A DNA stretch of 10,107 nucleotides from Euryarchaeota archaeon UBA556 (GCA_002494975.1 DADI01000082.1:1-10107), one strand, 5' to 3'. Numbered from the stretch's first letter, positions 1-6,109 are shown. Numbers and translations are program-made. The notes: generated by a model from the sequence alone, not told the origin.

Positions 1-334
1 CTCCCATAGAAATAATAGAAAGTTTCCATTCATTTGTTTCTGGAAGATATTGAACTCGATATTGACCTATTCTTACATCGGCTGGAGCAGCCTTAGAATT
101 AGATTTATGTTCTGCCTTTTTAATTTGACCGCTGCCACGAGATGAAGAGGCACGAGATAATGAATTAGGAGCAGTTACTCCTACTGGAACTCCCCATACT
201 TGTTCGGCTAATTTAGCAGACTCAGAATATGAAGTCAATTGATATTGACCTCCATAGTTATCCATGACTCCGTGCATAGCACCCTCCATAGGAGAACGCT
301 TAAGAGTATTTTGGATATTTAGATCCAGATTCAT
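1..334 (-). CDS. Hypothetical protein, C-terminus cut by the window edge
   Basis: This open frame starts at an ATG at 334 and runs off the left edge without a stop. 111 residues are visible, beginning MNLDLNIQNTLKRSPMEG. I do not recognise a family. Residues 1-35 are polar. Residues 57-82 are low-complexity, rich in Ser, Arg, Lys and Ala, and look like a flexible linker. After them, VRIGQYRVQYLP and EWKLSIISM (residues 87-110) read as beta strands of a folded domain that continues outside the window. No cysteine, signal peptide or membrane segment is visible. The start is supported twice: a TATA-like box (TTAAATAG, 356-363) lies 21 nt upstream, and an AGGTGA Shine-Dalgarno-like sequence (344-349) lies 9 nt upstream. 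The 38 bp gap to the secreted-protein gene upstream suggests its own promoter, with read-through also possible. Confidence 0.75.
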   Translation of the reverse strand, partial: MNLDLNIQNTLKRSPMEGAMHGVMDNYGGQYQLTSYSESAKLAEQVWGVPVGVTAPNSLSRASSSRGSGQIKKAEHKSNSKAAPADVRIGQYRVQYLPETNEWKLSIISMG

Positions 335-343
335 ACTATTTAT

Positions 344-363
344 TCACCTGTCTTACTATTTAA
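344..363 (-). promoter_or_regulatory. Archaeal-type TATA box plus Shine-Dalgarno-like site of the left-edge gene
   Basis: On the minus strand TTAAATAG (356-363) is followed by 21 nt and then the ATG at 334. With the usual archaeal spacing of about 26-27 nt from box centre to start site, transcription would begin at the A of the ATG. AGGTGA (344-349) lies between them and could serve only messages reading in from the upstream gene. The same box and spacing recur at four other starts in the window. Confidence 0.55.
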
Positions 364-372
364 TGAATTGCC

Positions 373-1245
373 TTAGTATAACATAAAATCATGATTGCTA
401 GCAAAACGAGTTTCATAATTTATTTTTGTAGACTCAGCCGAGAAACCTTCTGGATTGCAGTCAGAAGGTAAAACTTTAAAGGCTGGTATTTGACTCCAAT
501 CAGCAAAATTGTCACTATCTCCATACGGTGCATGGAATTTTATTGAATATTGACCTACTGGCGCATCAGCATTTAATTGAAAGGCAACTTGATATTTGGC
601 TCTATTGCCTTTTAATACTTTCAAACACTCTGGTCCTTTACAACTTTTTTCTGCATCAGATAGTTCTAGATCAGAATCAGTGTATCCTTGGAAAAACTCG
701 TTTCCAGGTTTCGGACCACTTATATCATATTGTGTTCCATCTGGTTTGATTAAATAAACTGTCCAGTTAAGTGGTCCTTCATAATCTCCTAGTGCAGTGC
801 CATCTGTAGGGGCAAACCAACAAGTTTTATTAATCCTAGCCCATTCTCCACATCTATTTTTTGATTTATTTCTTACTTTTGCCGCCCAAGTAATATCTAC
901 TTGAGTTCCAGGATAATAATTTTCTTGATTTGTAGTCACATCATAAATGTGTATATCATTCAAAGTATCCCTAGTTCCCATATGAATTAAAGGGTTTTGT
1001 TCTTTCACCCATACTTTATTTCCTCCAACTGGTGGACAACCCGGAATTGGACTAATAACATCATCGTCATCATCACAAGCGTCACCATATTTACAATCGC
1101 CACTATCTACGGTAGCAGTGGAATCATAATTACAAGCAGTTGCATCCATACAACCTACGACATCATCTCCTTCTTCTGCACTGGCAGTGGTAGAAAAATA
1201 ATACAGTCCCCCAACTAATAAAATTACGGGAAGTATTTTGCTCAT
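373..1245 (-). CDS. Secreted or surface cysteine-rich protein with a GC.D..ACNY motif
   Basis: This 290-residue protein is probably exported. The N-terminus (MSKILPVILLVGGLYYF) is a hydrophobic segment behind one Lys, followed by TTASA and a plausible signal-peptidase site after residue 23. If uncleaved it would be an anchor. The mature start is acidic and then carries the cysteine motif GCMDATACNY (31-40), with further Cys at 51 and 57, an aspartate run at 58-62, and Cys at 70. From my knowledge of families, this motif is common in extracellular proteins of marine microbes; the aspartates could bind calcium. Residues 78-260 look like beta-sandwich material, including DAPVGQYSIKFHAP (227-240), a strand pattern typical of Ig-like or macroglobulin-like domains. 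There are ten cysteines, against none in most neighbours, which suggests disulfides outside the cell. The start is 4 nt after the upstream stop, with GAGGT placed 7 nt before the ATG. The exact role is unknown. Confidence 0.85.
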   Translation of the reverse strand: MSKILPVILLVGGLYYFSTTASAEEGDDVVGCMDATACNYDSTATVDSGDCKYGDACDDDDDVISPIPGCPPVGGNKVWVKEQNPLIHMGTRDTLNDIHIYDVTTNQENYYPGTQVDITWAAKVRNKSKNRCGEWARINKTCWFAPTDGTALGDYEGPLNWTVYLIKPDGTQYDISGPKPGNEFFQGYTDSDLELSDAEKSCKGPECLKVLKGNRAKYQVAFQLNADAPVGQYSIKFHAPYGDSDNFADWSQIPAFKVLPSDCNPEGFSAESTKINYETRFASNHDFMLY

Positions 1246-1249
1246 GAAA

Positions 1250-1990
1250 TTAACCTCGCCTTGACATTAAAATTGGAAGAACTAATGCAGATACTACTCC
1301 AACTCCTAGCATAAATTCTTTTTGAGAATTACTCATAGTTTTATTTTCAGCAGACATAGCAACATCCTCTGGAACTAAGTCTTCCCAATCTCTACGATGT
1401 AATGAAGGTGGAATAAAATCGATTAATTTAGAGGCAGGAACTCTTTTTAGAATATATCTAGCAGATTTTATGGCTTCACCATTGTAATGACGGCGACTCC
1501 AAAGGGCACCAGCGATTTTTACTTTTCTAATATCTACATCATATCCGGCGGCCATGAGATTACCCCAAACCATCTCTAAAGTTTCTTGACCGTCCTCGTA
1601 ACCTTTCTTACCTTCTGGTGGAAATACCCATTCCATATAATCTGCAAAAGGCATGGATGCAATACTTACTTTATCGGAATCCATTTCTGCTTGAAATTGA
1701 TAATCAGCAGGATCCTCTCGATAGTTTTCAAAAACAGGACCCTCTAAATTTTCTGGTTCGTGAGGAGGTAAAGGATTAGGATTTTGTAGAGGAACTTGAT
1801 TAGTTTCTTCTAAATAAGTTTGTTCACCAGCAATTTCTACTTCAGCCATCATAGCCTCATCTGGCATTTGTGTTATCGGACCATCTTCTAAAGGTGCAGA
1901 AGCATCAAGTTTAGGTTCTGGATCTTCAGCGGGAACATTAAATTCTTCCGCCAATTCAGACAGTTGAGAAGATAGATCACTCTCGGACAT
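1250..1990 (-). CDS. Acidic, proline-rich protein with a C-terminal membrane anchor
   Basis: With the ATG at 1990 this is a 246-residue protein starting MSESDLSSQL. A GTG lies directly upstream (1993), but the TATA box at 2013-2020 would start transcription at about 1990, so I prefer the ATG. Residues 1-110 are strongly acidic, Pro-rich and probably disordered. Residues 111-210 look folded, with aromatic residues (FADYMEWVFPP, RHYNGEAIKSARYILKRVP, HRRDWEDL). Residues 226-243 (FMLGVGVVSALVLPILMS) are one membrane segment, followed by only RRG, which makes the protein tail-anchored with a dibasic end. It has no cysteine. It is the first gene of a two-gene unit with the secreted protein, so the two may act at the same membrane. 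I do not recognise the family. A virion or envelope role is only an inference from the cluster. Confidence 0.82.
   Translation of the reverse strand: MSESDLSSQLSELAEEFNVPAEDPEPKLDASAPLEDGPITQMPDEAMMAEVEIAGEQTYLEETNQVPLQNPNPLPPHEPENLEGPVFENYREDPADYQFQAEMDSDKVSIASMPFADYMEWVFPPEGKKGYEDGQETLEMVWGNLMAAGYDVDIRKVKIAGALWSRRHYNGEAIKSARYILKRVPASKLIDFIPPSLHRRDWEDLVPEDVAMSAENKTMSNSQKEFMLGVGVVSALVLPILMSRRG
1253..1257 (-). promoter_or_regulatory. Shine-Dalgarno site embedded in the end of the upstream gene
   Basis: GAGGT lies 7 nt before the ATG at 1245, inside the last codons (CGA GGT TAA) of the tail-anchored protein gene. The 4 nt intergenic gap leaves no room for a promoter, so the secreted-protein gene should be co-transcribed and translationally coupled. 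Confidence 0.7.
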
Positions 1991-2012
1991 CACTTACATA
2001 TTCCCTACACGA

Positions 2013-2020
2013 CTATTTAA
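2013..2020 (-). promoter_or_regulatory. Archaeal-type TATA box for the tail-anchored/secreted gene pair
   Basis: TTAAATAG lies 22 nt before the ATG at 1990, so a start site 26-27 nt from the box centre falls on that ATG and gives a leaderless message. The box continues as TTAAATAGTCGTG, which is shared with one mismatch by the promoter at 6097-6109. Confidence 0.6.
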
Positions 2021-2035
2021 GATTGATTACTAAAC

Positions 2036-2058
2036 AACCCTTTATGGGTTCAAGACCC
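2036..2058 (-). terminator. Overlapping short hairpins after the 497-aa gene, possible terminator
   Basis: Between the stop of the 497-aa gene and the next promoter there are two mutually exclusive inverted repeats sharing the GGGT block. One is AACCC / GGGTT (2036-2040 with 2046-2050, loop of 5). The other is GGGT / ACCC (2046-2049 with 2055-2058, loop of 5). On the transcribed strand the first hairpin is followed by GTTTAG, a weak T-rich tail. This could be a terminator or a small attenuator. Stems of 4-5 bp are weak evidence. Confidence 0.3.
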
Positions 2059-2069
2059 TCCTTACTTCC

Positions 2070-3563
2070 TCAGTAATCGTAAACGTCTAAAGATACCAAA
2101 TCTTGATTTTTTGGTTCGGATTGCAGTATTGCCAATATTTCCGAGATATCAGAAATAATATCTTGGAGTTTAGTAATAGATTGTTCATCTCCTGCCTCTG
2201 CAGAATTGACTAATTTAGCATAATCTTTGAAGGATCTGTTAGAGGCTACTCCGGTTTCTTTTCCATCTGGATTAAAGTTTTCATTCAAATATCGAAAAAC
2301 TTGATGTGATTCCCATTCCCAGTCACTAGTTTTGTTTGCGGGCCAAGACACCGGAACATTTTCGGAGTCTATTTGAGAGGATTCAGAAATCTCTACTGGA
2401 TCCGTAACACCAGCAGCCAAAAACTTTCCTAAAATTTCTAAGCCCAGAACATAGTTTACGGGACCTCTAACTCCAGAAAGACTTACCCAAATAGACTGAG
2501 TATTCTTGATAATCATATTGGGATCTTTTCCGGCCCACTGACTAGTCAGATATTGTTCCATATTTTGAGGAATCTTTTGCTCATTAAATCCGGACTCATC
2601 ATCAATAAATATATTATGATTTTCTAGAACTTCTAAGTTAGAAATATATTCTAACTCTTGTAGAGGTAAATTAATTAAATACTTAATTGGAGCATAAACT
2701 ATGTCGGCATCTACTTCTTTAGAGTCTTGCATAGCCTCTAGATTTTTTACTTGAATATCCGTAACTTTTTGACAAATTATCTGAAAGTTATTTCCAGGAG
2801 TGGACAGCCAAGAGATATCTGTTAATTCCGGAATTTCTAGTATGGGAATAGGAGTGTTTAAAGAAGATCTAGAATCTATGGAATTGAAAAATAAAGGATT
2901 CGGGAGATTACCAAAAATAAATTCGGGATCAATAGGGGTATTTTCTTTAGTTGGAAAATTCTTAGCAAACCAGGCATCATCTTCAGACATAGAATTGTTA
3001 ATGGCCACTAATTTAAAATTTAGTTTGTAATATGGATCTTGAATTAGATTTCCAGAAATAAAATTAGTTTTATACTGAACCGTATTATTAAATAAATTAG
3101 CCTCGGGATCCTGATCATTCCAAGAAAGAATTAAAGGTCTAAAATATTTTAATATTTGGTTAGGGTCACCCGCAGATTCTACGGCTCGATAAACTTCTCC
3201 AGTCATAGCAAAACAAGCAGCCGGTTCGGCAGAAGATAATTTATTTTGGATTTCTTTCCTAAAACTTTCTTTGTTTTGAATATCGGATAAAAACTTTCCA
3301 AAGTCATCTTCATCGTTCCAAGAAAGAGGAACTCCGAAATCTTCAATAATTTTGTCTAGAGTAGTAGATAATCCGGATAACTCATCAGTAGCACCGGACA
3401 ACTTCATTAGTTCTTCAACGGTTAAGTCTTCGCCGGACATTAGCCTCTGCATTAATTCTGGGGCGACTTCTTCGCCCGACCATATACTTGGAGAACGAGG
3501 AGATACTAATTTTTTCCAATCAGTAGCGTAGTAGGCATCATATACTACTAAAAGATTAGCCAT
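2070..3563 (-). CDS. Large soluble acidic orphan protein
   Basis: This is a 497-residue protein I cannot assign to a family. It starts MANLLVVYDAYYATDW and has no signal peptide or membrane segment. It is rich in Asp, Glu, Asn and Ser. Residues 28-75 look helical (EEVAPELMQRLM, LTVEELMKL), and a helical acidic C-terminus (about 445-490) follows a mixed alpha/beta middle. A short motif occurs twice: PLSWNDEDDFGKFL (79-92) and LILSWNDQDPEANLF (144-158), which suggests a duplicated element. There are only two cysteines (117 and 264). It is apparently monocistronic: a TATA-like box TTAAGTAT lies 21 nt before the ATG and no Shine-Dalgarno sequence is seen, consistent with a leaderless start. Its size and position among membrane proteins would suit a structural or scaffold protein, but nothing in the sequence proves this. 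Confidence 0.82.
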   Translation of the reverse strand: MANLLVVYDAYYATDWKKLVSPRSPSIWSGEEVAPELMQRLMSGEDLTVEELMKLSGATDELSGLSTTLDKIIEDFGVPLSWNDEDDFGKFLSDIQNKESFRKEIQNKLSSAEPAACFAMTGEVYRAVESAGDPNQILKYFRPLILSWNDQDPEANLFNNTVQYKTNFISGNLIQDPYYKLNFKLVAINNSMSEDDAWFAKNFPTKENTPIDPEFIFGNLPNPLFFNSIDSRSSLNTPIPILEIPELTDISWLSTPGNNFQIICQKVTDIQVKNLEAMQDSKEVDADIVYAPIKYLINLPLQELEYISNLEVLENHNIFIDDESGFNEQKIPQNMEQYLTSQWAGKDPNMIIKNTQSIWVSLSGVRGPVNYVLGLEILGKFLAAGVTDPVEISESSQIDSENVPVSWPANKTSDWEWESHQVFRYLNENFNPDGKETGVASNRSFKDYAKLVNSAEAGDEQSITKLQDIISDISEILAILQSEPKNQDLVSLDVYDY

Positions 3564-3584
3564 AGTAATAGTAGTTGAGAACAG

Positions 3585-3592
3585 ATACTTAA
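3585..3592 (-). promoter_or_regulatory. Archaeal-type TATA box of the 497-aa gene
   Basis: TTAAGTAT lies 21 nt before the ATG at 3563, preceded by CGAAACA, a plausible purine-rich BRE-like element. No Shine-Dalgarno sequence lies between the box and the ATG, so the message should be leaderless. Confidence 0.55.
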
Positions 3593-3614
3593 TGTTTCGG
3601 GCAGGATTTTTTCC

Positions 3615-3646
3615 ATTTAATTTAATTTAATTACAATTAATTACAA
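3615..3646. repeat. AT-only tandem repeat in the largest intergenic gap
   Basis: On the plus strand, three tandem ATTTA units (3615-3629) are followed by two copies of TTACAAT separated by TAA (3631-3637 and 3641-3647). This occupies much of the 84 bp gap between the 230-aa gene and the promoter of the 497-aa gene. It lies 25-60 bp upstream of the TATA box, where an activator site or an easily melted spacer would fall. It could also be simple slippage sequence. Confidence 0.5.
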
Positions 3647-3647
3647 T

Positions 3648-4340
3648 CTATACTCGGCGTAACATAACTGGAATACCACCAGACATAGGCATACCTCTAA
3701 CTAAGGTATCACTCATTCTAGATAAACTATATGATCTTCGCCATTCATCCATAGTCTTAGTCATACCAGTAGCCATATCTAAATAACCTTCATTAGTTCC
3801 AGGAACTAAGGCAGGGCGACCAAAACGGCCATTTAATACTCCGGAGTCATCCGTAGAATTGGCTTGATTGTCGCCAGATCGAGAACGACCTTGACTACCT
3901 TCAGCAGATAATACCATAGCGTTAGCACCAATTCCTGAAATAACTGGAATCATAGGACGAACTGCATTTACTGGAAGTCGAGGAACGTATCCATTGAAGG
4001 GATCTACTTGAACAGGAGTAGAAGGTTCTACATAGTCTGAACGAAGTAAGGTAGAAGGTGCGGATTGATCTAATCCGGTAGATTCTGGTCCCATAGAATA
4101 TTGAGTAGCATGGCTTTCCATGTTAGGAGTATTAGTAATTGTTTTGTAAAATCCACCACCTTCATTCATAGGTAATGCCGAATAACCTCCACCACTGTAA
4201 GCAGCCGCTGAACTCGCACCGAATACATTTTTATCTCTCATAGTTTTAAGAGCCAAAGCCCCTAAAATTACGGCTCCACCTCCATAAATTAAAAGATCAG
4301 ATAATGAAGTTTTTCCAGTAGGCAACAAACTTTCACTCAT
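3648..4340 (-). CDS. Single-pass membrane protein with a Gly/Ser/Pro-rich C-terminal domain
   Basis: This 230-residue, cysteine-free protein starts MSESLLPTGKTS. One membrane segment spans about residues 15-32 (DLLIYGGGAVILGALALK), followed by the basic stretch KTMRDK. By the positive-inside rule this would put the C-terminal part on the same side as the cytoplasm or particle interior. The next 20 residues are Gly/Ala/Ser/Tyr-rich (AAAYSGGGYSALPMNEGGG), and the rest is mostly extended or disordered, with Pro and Asn, ending in the basic tail VMLRRV. I do not recognise a family. The ATG overlaps the upstream stop by 4 nt (ATGA), and GAGGTG lies 7 nt before it, so it is translationally coupled to the 121-aa membrane protein. 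The pair may form one complex. Confidence 0.83.
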   Translation of the reverse strand: MSESLLPTGKTSLSDLLIYGGGAVILGALALKTMRDKNVFGASSAAAYSGGGYSALPMNEGGGFYKTITNTPNMESHATQYSMGPESTGLDQSAPSTLLRSDYVEPSTPVQVDPFNGYVPRLPVNAVRPMIPVISGIGANAMVLSAEGSQGRSRSGDNQANSTDDSGVLNGRFGRPALVPGTNEGYLDMATGMTKTMDEWRRSYSLSRMSDTLVRGMPMSGGIPVMLRRV

Positions 4341-4702
4341 TGATTTCCACCTCGGAAGGGATCGGTTACGAAAGGATTTTCATAAAAGGCTTCCACATCC
4401 GTAATAGGTCCTGCAGTCAGACTATCATTGAAAGTGCGAGTAGTGTTTTGTAAATCCATAACTTGTTTACCTAAGTATGAACCTACGAAAGATTGAGAAA
4501 GTGATACTGGAACTATGTCTGCAGTAGTGCCTGAAGATTCTACATAGGCTGATTCATAGTCAGCCGGTGTCATGTTTCTAGTCATAAGTGGTTCAGAAGT
4601 AACTACTTCGGCAGCCTTAGACATAATTTTGTTTCCGAACATTTGCATACTGAATGCTCCTAGTATAAAACTAGCAACTAAACTGCCATACGTGAATCTC
4701 AT
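4337..4702 (-). CDS. Small N-terminally anchored membrane protein
   Basis: This 121-residue, cysteine-free protein begins MRFTYGSLVASFILGAFSMQ. One membrane segment occupies about residues 5-23, followed by GNKIMSK with two lysines. Cleavage by signal peptidase looks unlikely, so it is probably a type II or reverse-oriented anchor. The remaining 95 residues are polar, with short aromatic-proline patches (ENPFVTDPFRGG near the end). No family is recognised. It is the first gene of a two-gene unit: a TATA box TTAAATAT lies 21 nt before the ATG, and its stop overlaps the next start. An AGAGGG is present 14 nt before the ATG, too far for normal initiation, so leaderless translation is more likely. 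Confidence 0.8.
   Translation of the reverse strand: MRFTYGSLVASFILGAFSMQMFGNKIMSKAAEVVTSEPLMTRNMTPADYESAYVESSGTTADIVPVSLSQSFVGSYLGKQVMDLQNTTRTFNDSLTAGPITDVEAFYENPFVTDPFRGGNQ
4347..4353 (-). promoter_or_regulatory. Strong Shine-Dalgarno site at an ATGA overlap
   Basis: GAGGTGG sits 6 nt before the ATG at 4340, within the final codons (CGA GGT GGA AAT CAA) of the 121-aa gene, whose TGA overlaps the ATG. This fixes the start and implies coupled translation. Confidence 0.75.
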
Positions 4703-4723
4703 ACTTGATATTCTATCCCTCTG

Positions 4724-4731
4724 ATATTTAA
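4724..4731 (-). promoter_or_regulatory. Archaeal-type TATA box of the 121/230-aa pair
   Basis: TTAAATAT, inside GGTTTTAAATATC, lies 21 nt before the ATG at 4702, with the purine-rich GAGAAGG directly upstream as a possible BRE. The predicted transcription start coincides with the ATG. Confidence 0.6.
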
Positions 4732-4768
4732 AACCTTCTCTATAAACGTTATTAAATTCTACGTTAGA

Positions 4769-5620
4769 TTAAATTGTGCGGGGTAAAACTCTTTCCGTAA
4801 ATGGCAATGGAGAAGTATTTATAATGTAACCTGGCTCTACTAATTCGGTCCAAGTTGGCGGTTTTCCTCGCATAGCGTCAGGATTTTCAGCCACTTCATC
4901 AATACTATCGGCCGGAAATTCATAACCGGTGATTTCTGCAGAGTCATGTTCGGCTCTATATTCGGCAATAAAAGATTTAGTTTGTGATGATCGGATACTA
5001 GTTTCCCATTCTTCATCATGATATACAAAAATTAAATGTTGTTTTTTCTCAGTAGTAGTCCAAGGAAATCTATGCTGGGCATCTGGATTCCAAGTAATCT
5101 GCACCGTAGTTGGATATATTCGAGTTATCATTCCTTTAGTAAATCCACCTCCGTCCCCAGTAGGTCGAGAAACATTTACGATATCTCCAATTCTCCACTC
5201 TCGGCCAGAAGTATTCAATGGAGATTGCCCTGCAGTAGTTCCGACTTGAGTAATACTTTGGATAGGTGGATTAGAAACATTTTGAAGAGCCATAATAGCG
5301 GAATCATATAATTCCATCTGTCTTTCAAATGGAGAGTTTTCTAATACTCGATCTGTGCCCACTTCTCCTTCTTCAGTTCGCACTTGAATTTCAATTCCAA
5401 ACTTATTGACTCCCGCAGTTCCGAAACCTCCAATTGTTTGTTGTCCTTTTCCTCTTTCATAACCGGAAAAGTATTCTGGAGGCACCGCAAAAATAATTTC
5501 ATAAGGTCCGACTGAATCTTGTCCCATAATTTTCCAGTTACCGGGAATAGATCGGCCATATTGTAAATCAATTCCAATATCAGTTAAGGCTCGATATGCC
5601 GCATTCCACTGTTCACTCAA
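4769..5620 (-). CDS. Protein with a W-R-I-G-D small beta-barrel (SH3-like) domain, TTG start
   Basis: This 283-residue, cysteine-free soluble protein starts at a TTG. The first residues, MSEQWN, resemble other N-termini here. The TTG overlaps the upstream stop as TTGA, and AAGGGTG lies 7 nt before it; both favour this start. Residues 1-115 form one domain, with strands such as PYEIIFAVPPEYF (39-51) and KFGIEIQVRTE (73-83), then a helix (ERQMELYDSAIMALQ). Residues 141-200 hold a second domain, EWRIGDIVNV ... GMITRIYPTTVQITWN ... HLIFVYHDEEW. Its alternating strands, conserved Gly-Asp and V-x-[IV]-x-W pattern resemble SH3/KOW/Tudor-like barrels. The same pattern occurs in the adjacent 151-aa protein. 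Such barrels often bind nucleic acid or proteins, but no specific function can be assigned. Confidence 0.82.
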   Translation of the reverse strand: MSEQWNAAYRALTDIGIDLQYGRSIPGNWKIMGQDSVGPYEIIFAVPPEYFSGYERGKGQQTIGGFGTAGVNKFGIEIQVRTEEGEVGTDRVLENSPFERQMELYDSAIMALQNVSNPPIQSITQVGTTAGQSPLNTSGREWRIGDIVNVSRPTGDGGGFTKGMITRIYPTTVQITWNPDAQHRFPWTTTEKKQHLIFVYHDEEWETSIRSSQTKSFIAEYRAEHDSAEITGYEFPADSIDEVAENPDAMRGKPPTWTELVEPGYIINTSPLPFTERVLPRTI

Positions 5621-6072
5621 AATATCACACCCTTAGAAAACATTGGAATAGGAGCCCCAGGTTGCATGGCTGCAATATCTATTTCTTGATATATCAGAAA
5701 ATTTTCTTGAGCCACGTTCGGAAACTGTCCAGTTAACTTCGGCAAATTACTTTTTTTCAAGTTGGAAATTAAAGGTTCTAGAGAACCATTTCCAAAAGCC
5801 ATCGGAACAACATCTAAAATTGGATTCAGTAAAATTCTTTCATTGATCGGATCCTTAAGATTAGTTAGATTAATAGATTCTGCATTTTTTACTACTGGAT
5901 CCGTAGGTTTACCCGCAAAAATTAAATCAATAGGTCTTTCTTGACTCCAAGAACCATCTTTCCAAATAACATCAATACCATCGAAACGAATATGTTCAAT
6001 TATACCTACTCCTGGATAAGAAGATACTGCAATGGAAGTGACTCTATCGCCTAATCTCCATTTTCGAGACAT
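5617..6072 (-). CDS. Small protein with an N-terminal W-R-L-G-D beta-barrel (SH3-like) domain
   Basis: This 151-residue, cysteine-free protein begins MSRKWRLGDRVTSIAV. Residues 4-54 read as a compact five-strand barrel: KWRLGDRVTSI, then GVGIIEHIRFDGIDVIWKDG and ERPIDLIFAGK. The order W-R-[LI]-G-D-x-V, G-x-I-x-x-I, [DQ]-[VI]-x-W, LIF matches residues 141-199 of the next protein, so the two genes share a paralogous domain. Residues 65-151 are different, with Asn, Pro and Leu and no evident motif. No membrane segment is present. It is the first gene of a coupled pair (TTGA overlap). There is no Shine-Dalgarno sequence; a TATA-like box 29 nt upstream would give a leader of about 7 nt, and a 16 bp palindrome lies across the predicted start site. 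A nucleic-acid or partner-binding adaptor is one possibility. Confidence 0.82.
   Translation of the reverse strand: MSRKWRLGDRVTSIAVSSYPGVGIIEHIRFDGIDVIWKDGSWSQERPIDLIFAGKPTDPVVKNAESINLTNLKDPINERILLNPILDVVPMAFGNGSLEPLISNLKKSNLPKLTGQFPNVAQENFLIYQEIDIAAMQPGAPIPMFSKGVIF
5628..5634 (-). promoter_or_regulatory. Shine-Dalgarno site that decides the TTG start
   Basis: AAGGGTG is 7 nt before the TTG at 5620, the same spacing as at the other internal genes of this window. Together with the TTGA stop/start overlap it supports TTG as the real initiation codon. Confidence 0.65.
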
Positions 6073-6078
6073 AATAAT

Positions 6079-6094
6079 CAGTTAAAACTAACTG
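6079..6094. promoter_or_regulatory. Perfect 6-bp-arm palindrome between TATA box and start codon, possible operator
   Basis: CAGTTA and TAACTG are perfect inverted arms around a 4 nt centre. The site lies 7-22 nt upstream of the ATG at 6072, downstream of the TATA box and ending at the predicted transcription start. A dimeric repressor bound here would block initiation. If transcription starts further upstream, it would form a small RNA hairpin instead. Confidence 0.45.
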
Positions 6095-6101
6095 TTCACG
6101 A

Positions 6102-6109
6102 CTACTTAA
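6102..6109 (-). promoter_or_regulatory. Archaeal-type TATA box of the 151/283-aa pair
   Basis: TTAAGTAG lies 29 nt before the ATG at 6072, longer than the 21-22 nt seen elsewhere, and predicts a short leader. It continues into TCGTG, giving a 13 nt block shared with the promoter at 2008-2020 except for one A/G difference. Confidence 0.5.

Noticed and set aside
335..363. Reading the TTAAATAG-type boxes as bacterial -10 elements
   Set aside because: No matching -35 boxes at 16-18 bp were seen, and several of these starts lack a Shine-Dalgarno sequence, which a bacterial short-leader message would normally need. The constant 21-22 nt spacing to the ATG fits archaeal leaderless starts better.
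528..1218. Plus-strand open frames opposite the secreted protein (528-749 and 997-1218)
   Set aside because: Both are short, have unlikely compositions and lie wholly inside a well-supported minus-strand gene.
1991..1993. GTG as start of the tail-anchored protein
   Set aside because: It adds only one residue, and the TATA box at 2013-2020 predicts transcription starting at the ATG at 1990, so the GTG would probably not be in the message.
2046..2058. GGGTTCAAGACCC, resembling a tRNA T-arm (7-nt loop TTCAAGA)
   Set aside because: Only three base pairs support the stem, the neighbouring pairs mismatch, and no D-arm, anticodon arm or acceptor stem can be built in the 76-bp gap. A tRNA fragment left by integration is possible but not supported.
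4840..5577. Alternative minus-strand frames at 4840-5028 and 5341-5577
   Set aside because: They lie inside the 283-aa gene in another frame and have no ribosome site or domain signal.
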